Source: Siphonodentalium dalli (lineage: Eukaryota; Mollusca; Scaphopoda; Gadilida; Siphonodentaliidae). From it: 64,000 nt of DNA. Both the position numbers and the translations under genes were made by a program. The stretch covers positions 130,529,282-130,593,281 of the forward strand of contig CP136062.1 of assembly GCA_032622095.1 (NCBI GenBank). The letters are read 5' to 3'. Shown here piece by piece: positions 55,459-64,000 of this stretch. The notes beneath the pieces were generated by a model, which worked only from the letters and a program-made list of their open reading frames with translations, was not told where the DNA came from and did not search any database. Every line of letters begins with the position of its first letter. Within the stretch, counting starts at the first letter, position 1.

Positions 55459-57247
55459 CACCACTTGTTTTGTCGTTTTCCACAACTGTCATGCGTAACT
55501 TTTGAAAAAAATACTTTGAAAAAGAACATATTAAGTTACGTGATGACAACCCGCCAATTAGACACATTTCATTTTTTTGGGAAAAAATCACAAATTGTGA
55601 CAACAAAGTTCACGTTATTTAAAAAAAACATCATATCAATAGACCCAGTCAATCAACTTACGAGTCTGGATATTTATTAGACTGCAATATACCTTATAAT
55701 TATACCAAATTATACCGGTATGAAATTGTCACTTGGAAGGAAGCGTTTATGGGGGATACAAACCCGCTGTGACATCGTCACCACCTCCACGACAGTCTGA
55801 AGTTAAAATGAACCTGGTTTCTCAATGGATGAGTGATTCACCGATAATTGATACTTTTGCCTCTCATAACAAAATGCAATATATACACAAGTGTATGGTA
55901 ATAGCGTATATGAAGACTGGAGAAAATTTCATGTGTATATACCAAGTACATGTATATTTAGAGTTTTAAAAAGTTTCTGAACCCCTTTGGTTGTAAATAG
56001 AATGCATTCAGCGATTCTGACTTCAAACTTGTGCCTCCTAATTATATAGCTTGATTGAGTTGAAAGGTTAGAAAATCAGTGCCCTCTCTTGAAATTATGT
56101 CTTATTGAATAATCTCTGTTTCATATTGTAATTACAGTTTAAAGATGGTCTATATATTCCTATTACAAGTGTTATATATTTTCCTGGGTATAAAATAATA
56201 AATATGAATCGAAAACCCCTGTCCGGAAAGGCTTCTATCAATTACTGTTCATTTTATTTTGAATTTTCTGGTATATACTAGCATAAATACAAATAATTCG
56301 CGACATTTTACCGCTTGAGGAAACGTTCGGAACATAGCAAGCAGGAAAATAGTAAAAAAAATTGTCCCAACTGATTATCAATCAGTTGTAATATTAAATG
56401 ATAGAAGCGTTTCTGGACTGGTGTCTCTGACAACTTGACTTATCATTATTATTTTATACCCCAGAAATTATAGAAAACATTTAGGAAGAGATGATCCATC
56501 TTTAAGCCAAATCACAAACTCATAAATAGCTTTGTGTTTCGGCATAAAGCCTTTGGCCTGTGTAATTATATTAGGATACAAAGATTATTTATATTTATAA
56601 ATACATCTCAGTAAAAAAATATCAACCTAAATTGTATTTGACTGGGAAATATTGTTAAATATTATATTGGGAATTTATAGTGATATTGATGTGACACTGT
56701 GTGTCATAATGAATGTGCACTTCTCGTTTTCTGGAGAAATATCAATAATGAACATAAGAACAAAGTTGATCTATTTCTCCATGTTCTAATAGGTGATGTT
56801 TTTATCGAATATATTTGCACATTTTACCCACTGCCGCACTGCGAGTGCATTGGTCCATTTAATATTTCATGTAAAAGTGGTGAAAACTGTAATATTAAAC
56901 AAGAACAATGGCTTTAGTTAACACAAAATTCACTGAAATATTTTCAGTGGGGTTTCTGTGAGGAAAAAAAAATAGTTTTTCCTCATAGAATCTCCACATA
57001 TATATTCAGACAGACAGATGGGGAGGCGTGTTGAAAAATGATTGGGGGAAACAAATGTTAAGAGGGAAAGAAATTGGTTGTGGGGTGGGTGACTCGCAGA
57101 AATGGCCAAAGGTAAAAAAGTATCATACGTGTCTGAATATATATTAACACCCCAGAGCAAATTGAAATAAATTTAAATCCATATACCCTGCTTTTCTCAT
57201 GGCATTTTGTTGGTGTTTTGTTGAATAAAATTAACTTATGACTGAGA
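55459..57247. other. No gene recognised
   Basis: AT-rich, no domain-bearing frame, no shared repeat. Confidence 0.4.
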
Positions 57248-57251
57248 TTAA

Positions 57252-57838
57252 TCCTTCAGTCTTGATACTTTTCCAAAAATGCCATTTTTTGGCATTTTTG
57301 TCTGTTTAACAAATTATGGGGCATAAATAGAAAAAAACAACCAGTCATGCTTATTCTTTTATATATGTGAATCTCCCATAGGAAGCCTCGCATATATACA
57401 ATCTTATATATAAGAGAGTGCACTGGCTTAGAAGTTCAATATAAGTATTGTTAGCTTAATGCATTCTCTTATATATGCAAGGCATCATATGGGAGACTCG
57501 CATATATAAGAGAATGCATTGGCACAGGTTTTCAAAACATTTCAGGAAGCTCCAGTTATGGAAGGATTAATAATAGATAATGGTCTCCCATATGGCACCT
57601 TGCATATATAAAAGAATTCCCTTAGGTAGCCTCACATATATAATAGAATGCACTTGCTTACAAGGTCAAGATAAATATTGTTAGGCCAATGTAATGTATT
57701 CTCTTATATATTCTAGGATCCCTACTGGAAACCACCGTATATAAGAGAATGCATTAGCACAGGATTTTTGCAATATTTCCAACGCTCCAGTCATGGAAGG
57801 GTGAATGCTGCACTAGCGCTGCTCCCATCATGAAAGGG
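57252..57838. mobile_element. Composite TTAA-bounded element with stacked hairpins
   Basis: TTAA occurs at 57248-57251, 57567-57570 and 57839-57842. The right terminal phrase GCTCCAGTTATGGAAGGATTAA appears at about 57550, then as GCTCCAGTCATGGAAGGGTGAA at 57784, then GCTCCCATCATGAAAGGGTTAA at 57821. Between them are several hairpin modules of the ATGCATTCTCTTATATATGC type (57350-57425, 57460-57530, 57580-57650, 57690-57762), in varied states of decay. It appears to be one piggyBac-like MITE enlarged by duplication of its hairpin and right end, or two elements sharing a TTAA. Confidence 0.6.
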
Positions 57839-57842
57839 TTAA

Positions 57843-58640
57843 TTGATTTTATTCCTAAATAGACAATTTTTGTTGTAATTAGTTTTAGTTCGGACCCTCC
57901 GGGTTTGGTATTTTGTCTCATAAATGAACCACATAGTTTGTATTACTCTCACTACTGATGGTATACTAGCACCTCCCATAAATCCTGAATAACAGAGGTG
58001 AATCATGAGTACCGGATAAAAAAATATAGGATAGAAGCCATGGTTATTTCACACTATTATAAATATGAAAATGTTTACATTTTTGCTGCTGAAGTATTGT
58101 CCATAACTTCAGCTCATCAAGAAGTATGAGACTGAATTATATCAAAATATGTCATTTTGACAGAGAAATAATCAATTTGATGTTCAATGACAATCATTCT
58201 CAGAGAGATATATCTTACAGTTCCAGAAGATTTCACTCCATTGTCACTATACATATTTTCTTATCTGGTACACAGAAAAATCACCTATTTGTTATTAGTA
58301 TTCAGTATAGGAGTCTGGGGTCTGCCATGGGAGCCGGGGAGGGACACCATCAATGATATCATAAAGAGATATATTTAAGAAGACTAATTTTAAATGATTT
58401 ATTAATATGGTACTTAACACATGTATGAATTTTCACTAATGAATTAAATTTAATATAATTAAAAAGTCTGTTAATAACTGAACACCACAACTGACACTAG
58501 CTGTGATAGACTTGCAATTGCATTTATTAATTGAGTAAATGGCAATGATGAATATTTTTGTGGGACAAACCCCAGCTTCTGGCGTGATTCAGTCCTTGAT
58601 CAATTATTATTGAATGTTGGGTCAACAGCCTGGAGCTAAC
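57843..58640. other. No gene recognised
   Basis: No supported feature. Confidence 0.4.
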
Positions 58641-59623
58641 TAGATCGTGCCATGAATCTTTACTCTGCTTAGCGCCGGTAGGGATCTTATTCCATCAGTA
58701 CAAAACTTGGGAACTTTTTTATGTTTTGACAGGGAACTTTATAACATTGAACAAACAAGGCAGGAACATATTCGTTTGTTCATATTTGTTCCTCGATAAT
58801 CAACTTCAAAGTATGGGGTGGTCCCAGCTCGAAAATGCATGCTTTTGTGGCTTTAGTGAGCTGATATCACAAAAACACTGAATTAATTACCCTGGAGAAA
58901 TTCCATGATTGTAAGTGGCGCATCGCAAACTCACCCATCAAGTCTGTTATTAAAATAATGTCATCTCGAGCTGGCACTTTCGCCTACTTATGAATAAACT
59001 ATTAAGCGACAGGTATTAACAAAGAAATATATTCCCCTTGTTATTTTTTCAGCTTTCTAAGGTTCCATGTCAAAACTTCAAACAAGTTCCCAGGTTTTGT
59101 ACTAGTAGAACAGGGTAGAATAGGATTTCTACGGGCATTAGCCTATGGGAGGCCAAATTCACATATAATAATGAAGTGCGCTTAAGCACAATCAATGTGC
59201 TTAAACGCAATTAATTGCACTTAACGCAAATAATTACACGTAAGCACAATTAGTTGAACTTAAGCACAATCGATTGCGCTTAAGGATAATTATTTGTTCT
59301 TGAAAACATGATTATTTGTGCTTAAGCGCAATCAATTCTGCTTAAGCGCAATCAATTGCCTAATCTTAAGCACATTTCATGGTAATATGTAACTAAACAC
59401 CCCTGGTGAATAAATAGGTTTATCCATAACTCAACCTTAGCTCTTATTGACATATCACCTCTTGTTTTCATTGGTTTGGATGGGTAGGGAGCAAGCCTAA
59501 GTTCTTTATCAAAATGGTAGACTCGCGATAGCATTACCTTCTGTTTTAGTTGTGGCAACTTGGGATAGCATTAACTTATGTATGAGTTGGGGCAACTTTG
59601 ATTTTCGAGTATCTATACAGGTA

Positions 59624-59935
59624 CACCATATGAGGGAAGCAAGTCCTCAGTGACACCATATTCGCACTATATGACAATGTAAATACTATAGATCTGTGCA
59701 AGAGACGCTGATTTAAAAAAAACTACCAGAGCTCGAGGAGTGAGACACCAAAGCTCCTGGAATGAAACACCAATTTTTGGGACAGGGATGCTGATAATAT
59801 GAAAATAGGGGTTTTCACACGATTTAAGTCAATAAGTAAACCATATGAGGTAAGCAAGCCCTCATGCAGTGACACCACAGTCTTGCTACATGTATATGAC
59901 CATATTCTATGGTCCTAATCTGTGCAAAAATTCTT
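59624..59935 (+). repeat. ~215 bp internal tandem duplication of the TIR element
   Basis: ACCATATGAGGGAAGCAAGTCCTC...CAGTGACACCA...TCTGTGCAA at 59630 is repeated as ACCATATGAGGTAAGCAAGCCCTC...CAGTGACACCA...TCTGTGCAA at 59841. GGGATGCTGATAATATGAAA occurs at 59785 and again at 61253, the second beyond the LINE. Confidence 0.7.
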
Positions 59936-59943
59936 TTAAAAAA

Positions 59944-59973
59944 TTATATTATTATTATTATTATTATTATTAT
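59944..59973 (+). repeat. ATT trinucleotide tail of the LINE
   Basis: About nine ATT units in a row; this is the 3' tail of the minus-strand LINE, not an independent microsatellite. Confidence 0.85.
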
Positions 59974-61220
59974 AGATACATTTAGAACGCATTATACAAT
60001 AAATTAGTTTCAATGCGCTTACAATACAAACATGGCACACATTCTAAAATAATAATGCTCGAATGGATAAAATTATATATAAACAACCTAACTAGATAAT
60101 ACCAACTTAACCTAATAATCAACCGCAGTAAGGCAATAATAACAGCTAGACCATTTAAAATACACGAAGATATACGATTGAATCACAACTAAAATTATAT
60201 GGTGAAAGTAAAAGTTAATATATGGGTTAAACGGTCTAGACTCGCACGCACATAACAGACTCTGGTAAACAGCTATCGAAGAACACCTTTTTTTGGCAGA
60301 TTGAAGCATATCTCGAACAAGTGAGTCTTAAGTTTTGACTTGAATTTGGGGAAAGTAGCACAATTCCGGATGTCCATTGGAAGTCTATTCCAGTTGTTGA
60401 TGGAAGTCTCTTGGAAGCACCTAATTCCGTAGTTGATGTTATAGGCTTCCTGGTCGCTCTGCGGATATCTTTCCCACTGGTATTTGTATTCCATTCTAAA
60501 CTGAAAAGTCATTATATGTTCACTAATCAACGTCTTGGTTATATGGTCGTATTTGCTTTTATTGTCAATAAGTCTTGCACAGTTGTTAATTAAGACATCA
60601 ATCCGGTGCATATTCTCCTTGGTGATATTTGTCAGCAGAGAATTCAGACTATCAACACGTGACATGACAAGCGATAAGACTGCGCGTTTCATAGCTTTTT
60701 TGCTCAGGTGACATCGAACTCTGCGCAGGCATCTAAGGTGGTAGTAACATGTTCGCAGTATGTCAGATACCATTTTGTCAAGACACATGGTAGAATCAAA
60801 GTGCGCACCAAGGTTCCGAAGATCACTACACGGTGGAATAACGCTGTCGCCCAGCTGAATTTCAAACTCTGGCTCTGTGTTTTTAACCACAGAGAGCGAT
60901 AGTTCTTTGATGGAATATTTGGAGCCAATTACCATGAACTCGAACTTGTCGTCATTAAGTTTAAGTTTGTTATTCTGCATCCAAGATTTTACTTTACAGA
61001 AACACTCTTCCAGGCAATGTATTGCGTTGTTATAGCCATTCGGATCATTTCTAGAAAATTCTACATATATTTGAGTGTCATCAGCATACAGATGGTATTT
61101 AACCGAATGACCTTCGAGAATCCGTCCAAGTGGCAAGGTGTAAATGAGGAATAAGAGCGGTCCCAATATAGATCCCTGAGGCACTCCGACATCAAGACTG
61201 ACTTCCCTTATTAAAACATA
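59945..61220 (-). mobile_element. 5'-truncated L2/CR1-like LINE insertion
   Basis: Read on the minus strand: truncated reverse transcriptase ORF, then a 3' region with TTGTAAGCGCATTGAAACTA and ATAATGCGTTCTAAATGTAT, then an (ATA/TTA)n tail at 59944-59973 on plus. A GTAAGCGC-TT-GA, short AT stretch, GCG-T-TA-AAATGTA and trinucleotide tail are the hallmark 3' end of L2/CR1-type LINEs and SINEs that use them. The right limit is an estimate: the reading frame upstream of GVPQGS meets a TAG about 35 codon-bases on, where sequence similar to the host tandem unit resumes. Confidence 0.85.
60273..61184 (-). CDS. Partial LINE ORF2: reverse transcriptase C-terminal part
   Basis: A 303-codon open frame from the middle of the reverse transcriptase domain to the end of ORF2. 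Residues 1-12 continue a [13 protein letters not shown] motif (the G and V lie just upstream), YADDTQIY is at 33-40 with both catalytic Asp, NKLKLNDDK at 72-80 and LRNLGAHFD near 125. The tail has [24 protein letters not shown] (265-269) and [10 protein letters not shown] near the end. The TLPLG-before-YADD phrase suggests the L2 clade over other CR1-like groups. The endonuclease and the fingers of the polymerase are missing, so it cannot be functional. The frame is nevertheless uninterrupted, implying a recent insertion. The usual LHWLP stretch between HITK and the tail appears shortened. Confidence 0.9.
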   Translation of the reverse strand: MPQGSILGPLLFLIYTLPLGRILEGHSVKYHLYADDTQIYVEFSRNDPNGYNNAIHCLEECFCKVKSWMQNNKLKLNDDKFEFMVIGSKYSIKELSLSVVKNTEPEFEIQLGDSVIPPCSDLRNLGAHFDSTMCLDKMVSDILRTCYYHLRCLRRVRCHLSKKAMKRAVLSLVMSRVDSLNSLLTNITKENMHRIDVLINNCARLIDNKSKYDHITKTLISEHIMTFQFRMEYKYQWERYPQSDQEAYNINYGIRCFQETSINNWNRLPMDIRNCATFPKFKSKLKTHLFEICFNLPKKGVLR

Positions 61221-61698
61221 CTAGAGGAGACATCCATTTTTTGGATATAAGGGATGCTGATAATATGAAATTATGGATTATCTTTGATTGTTGTACACAT
61301 ACTCACAGCTACATGTAACTGTACTAGGCTTTGATATTAAAAAAGATTAAAATTAGCCCATGCTCCTCTTGTGTTGTTAGTCGATACTCCAGGTTATGCC
61401 AATTAATATTTTATGGGTAGGTTAGATATTAGTTACAATTAATTGCACTTGGTCTTGGGCGCAATTAATCATGCTGAAGTGCAACGCATTATGCTTAAGC
61501 ATTAATGCCCTATTTATGCTTAAGCACAATATGTGTTATTTGCACTTAAGTTCAATTGTTTGCACTTAATCACAATAATTTGCCCTTAAGTGCAATAACG
61601 TCGCTTAAGCGCATTCAATTGCACTTAAGCGCAATTCATTATTAAATGTGAATGTGGCCTCTCATATTAGCCAGAGTAGAGATTCATGGCATGATCTA

Positions 61699-63365
61699 CC
61701 CTTCCCCCAACATATCTAATACTGGGCCACACATTTTGAAATTAGTCATTTTAATACTACAGGTCACTGTTGAGACTTGAGTTGAATTTGAATCTGTAGG
61801 GCCTGTAGGCCTAATGCAGCCAGTCCAGTCCAGTCCAGTCCAAAGCCATACATGTAAAGTTTAGTGTCCAATTGCACTTGCTACATATACATTTTTCTGA
61901 AGCTATCTACCCACACTGTTTTTTTAATCTGCGTGTTTGAACGATAGGTTCTCCAACAGTTCCCATTGAGACCTGAGTCACTATCCTGGGTCATCAGGCT
62001 GATAATTCCACTGTTGACAATATTCAATTAAAATGTCAACAACATAGCCCGATCACACGAACTTCAAGTTCAATTCGAACCGAGATTTTTACCAGTTTCC
62101 AGGCAATAATCGTTGAATTCATATGCTCCCATTCAACACACCATACACCGAGTTAAAACTCCGATAATCTAATTCAAATATGCGTTCTAACTAATTAAGT
62201 TTTAATTAATTTACTTCGTTTTTAGAATGAGAGTTATTATTCTCAAGTCGTAAAAACAATCGTATCAAATTGGTGACGAAAGTTCGCCGACCAATCGGAT
62301 CGCGCGGATTGGAATTGTGGCTAAAAATAGTTATCTTCGGGATTCCGCCGTATATATATATATTATTGCTTCAGTCAATCGGGGTATATCGGGGAAGATT
62401 TTTGTGACTCTTTAAACAAAGTGTGTATATCCCGAAGGGAGGGATTCGCACGGACCAATTACCACAATTGGTCTGCAAGTAAATTGTTATAATCATATAT
62501 CAGTACATTATAATAGAACATTACAAATTTGAACAACTTTTCAAAACTACCACAGCAATTCTAAGTAGCATATATTGTTCAAATTCCAACACAGTCTCCC
62601 ACACAGCTATAAGTGACGTAGCTGGTTCATCGCTTTTTGTGAAGTGTACCCACGCACCGAGCGCGTGCACACGGTCGGCTTGGAGTGACGCGTTTGTTAA
62701 TCGCTGTTTTTGAAGTGTCGACTTCAGTTATATTGCCTGATGACTTTCGGAAACATTCGTGGAACCGTATCACGATTTGTATACACTGCTTATTAAGGAA
62801 GCTAGTTGTGTGAATGAAGATGGCATGTGATCGTAGAAGAATAAATCTCGATTTTTGTCAACCCAAATTATTTTCAGTGTTTATAAAGGCCATGGGAGAG
62901 GAGGTTATGCATAAGTGACTCGCACTTATCATCCAATCCCAGTTTGTATTGTAATACATATTGATAATAAATATGTTTAAATAATTTAATCATAATCTGT
63001 CAATCTACGGAAAACTATAAAACCTTTTATTGTCACACATTTAGTCATTAAGGTTATTTCTCGATAACCAAAATTTCTTGATTACTCTCCGCTATAGAAA
63101 TGACAGCAGCATCGAGTGATATGACCAAGTATATTTAAAGCGTGCCTAAAATGTACACGAAAACTATTCGATACTTCGTACGATATAAAAAAATTCCCTG
63201 TTCCCTGCAAATAACCTTACTGCTAATTAACCCTGAGTGCATAAGTACCTATACAAATCAATAAGAGTCGTGCTAACATTGACAAAGAAATGGAATTTGA
63301 AACTAACACGACTCTCGCGTTACAGTCGATATTTATCAAGAATACTCGCTGCTACGATGGAACAC
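61699..63365. other. No gene recognised
   Basis: Contains a (CAGTC)4 run at 61821-61841 and a TA run at about 62348-62362. A somewhat GC-richer patch at 62620-62710 has no coding frame. Confidence 0.4.
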
Positions 63366-63455
63366 GCACTGAATTGTTCGTGACCGCTGCCCACTAGCCA
63401 ATCAAATGCACTGAATTGTTCGTGACCGCTGTCCACTAGCCAATCAAAATGCGAT
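63366..63455 (+). repeat. 42 bp tandem duplication with partial third unit
   Basis: GCACTGAATTGTTCGTGACC plus GCTGCCCACTAGCCAATCAAAT repeats at 63408 with one change, then GCGATGAATTGGTGACGCC begins a third, decayed unit. Confidence 0.8.
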
Positions 63456-63580
63456 GAATTGGTGACGCCACTTGATCAACCGATAATTATATGTCTTTTT
63501 CAACTTTCAATGTGTCTCGAAGTTTTACTAATGTTACTTCTAACTTCTACTTATGGTGGTTCTCCTATGAAATGACATTA

Positions 63581-63734
63581 TAAGAAATAACTCTTGTTTC
63601 GATTAAGGTTATGACTTATAACCGAAAAAGTTTAAAGACAAATTTACTACAAATTTGTCACGCGCTATAGAATTTGCCTTCAAACTTTTCGGTTATAACT
63701 GCATAAATTTAATCGAAGCACGAGTTATTTCTTA
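63581..63734. repeat. 154 bp inverted repeat
   Basis: Arms of about 65 bases: TAAGAAATAACTCTTGTTTCGATTAA and TTATAACCGAAAAAGTTT at left, complementary to the right with few changes. The loop is about 25 bases around CAAATTTGTCACGCGC. Another single-copy foldback sequence in this window. Confidence 0.8.
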
Positions 63735-64000
63735 AATCAACTCGATTCCTTCGGCCTCTCGTGTCATAAGCTGACGGTCAGGAGCACACGCGTGTGATTT
63801 TCAGTGTTTATTACACGCCAGACCGACATCTCATAACTGATCATTTCTGATGTTTTCCTAACAGTTATTTCATGCAATTTCCTGATAGTGTTATAATGAT
63901 GCTTTTATTTTAATATTCATGTTTCCATTGTCAAGTGGAACGTCATTTACGTCGCATTCACGATGACGTCGTCATATTCCACATACGAGTGTGGAACTAC

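Larger units (their letters stand above)
59144..61666. mobile_element. TIR element with TTAAGCGCAATT repeats, carrying a nested LINE
   Basis: Ends TATGGGAGGCCAAATTCACAT and complement of ATGTGAATGTGGCCTCTCATA. The 6 bp TTAGCC is repeated on both sides (59138-59143, 61667-61672). Subterminal arrays of TTAAGCGCAATT-type words lie at 59165-59360 and 61435-61640. A ~215 bp unit is tandemly duplicated inside (59624 onward and 59838 onward); the second unit is split by the LINE. Same family as 54915-55317. No transposase is present. Confidence 0.8.
58641..61698. mobile_element. Outer palindromic element interrupted by nested insertion
   Basis: Left arm 58641-58740 (TAGATCGTGCCATGAATC, TTTACTCTGC, CAGTACAAAACTTGGGAAC, GTTTTGACA) is the inverted copy of 59070-59143 joined to 61667-61698 (GTCAAAAC, AAGTTCCCAGGTTTTGTACT, AGAGTAGAGATTCATGGCATGATCTA). 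The join crosses the 59144-61666 element, so the outer palindrome existed first. Its right arm has an unoccupied paralogue at 14498-14650. The ~330 bases between the arms hold no gene. Confidence 0.65.

Noticed and set aside
1-64000. Bacterial, phage or viral gene content
   Set aside because: No dense coding, operons or ribosome binding sites; all recognisable coding pieces are from animal-type non-LTR retrotransposons.

Overview
This 64 kb window is AT-rich animal nuclear DNA with no supportable host protein-coding gene, rRNA or functional tRNA. The long open frames are either pieces of retrotransposons or chance reading through low-complexity and repeated DNA. The mix of elements (L2/CR1-like and L1/Tx1-like LINE debris, tRNA-derived SINEs with a GATT/AATC tail, many palindromic MITEs, hAT-, pogo/Tc1- and piggyBac-like insertions, ~60 to 170 bp tandem arrays) suggests a repeat-rich invertebrate, most likely marine. 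A lophotrochozoan such as a mollusc fits best, but this is inferred from repeat style only.

Layout. 0-5.5 kb: a copy of a 400 bp palindrome-containing element (1.46-1.86 kb), a decayed L1/Tx1-like LINE C-terminus (3.2-4.8 kb) and a possible reverse transcriptase scrap (5.2 kb). 6-12 kb: a tRNA-like SINE head, ~105 bp tandem repeats (8.4-8.7 kb), the first of three copies of a 350-460 bp repeat (8.9 kb), and a LINE ORF1 relic (11.1-11.7 kb). 12.7-16.3 kb: a ~60 bp minisatellite, then a duplicated segment (13.26-13.93 and 15.89-16.25 kb) in which only the left copy carries the 1.46 kb-type element, plus small MITEs. 16-26 kb: mostly featureless, with one 155 bp palindrome at 20.7 kb. 26-29 kb: a TA-flanked MITE followed by a ~130 bp tandem array split by a hAT-like insertion. 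31-36 kb: LINE scrap, two more copies of the 1.46 kb family, a SINE and a foldback element. 37-44 kb: TTAA-bounded palindromic elements, a 1.1 kb hAT-like element in an ATC/GTC microsatellite, old gene-free repeats and a ~170 bp satellite. 44-55 kb: inverted repeats, a SINE with a clean 14 bp target duplication, further MITE copies and a LINE tail. 57-62 kb: stacked hairpins and a three-level nest of elements ending in a 5'-truncated L2/CR1-like LINE. 62-64 kb: a 42 bp tandem duplication and a 154 bp hairpin.

The most informative structures come from comparing copies inside the window. Duplicated or paralogous sequences give empty sites that fix insertion boundaries (13.4, 37.3, 59.1 and 59.9 kb). 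A TTAA-bounded MITE family keeps its ends while carrying different hairpin cores (37.3, 42.8, 50.4 and 57.2 kb). Nothing here acts as an operon or pathway; the window records successive insertions and local duplications.
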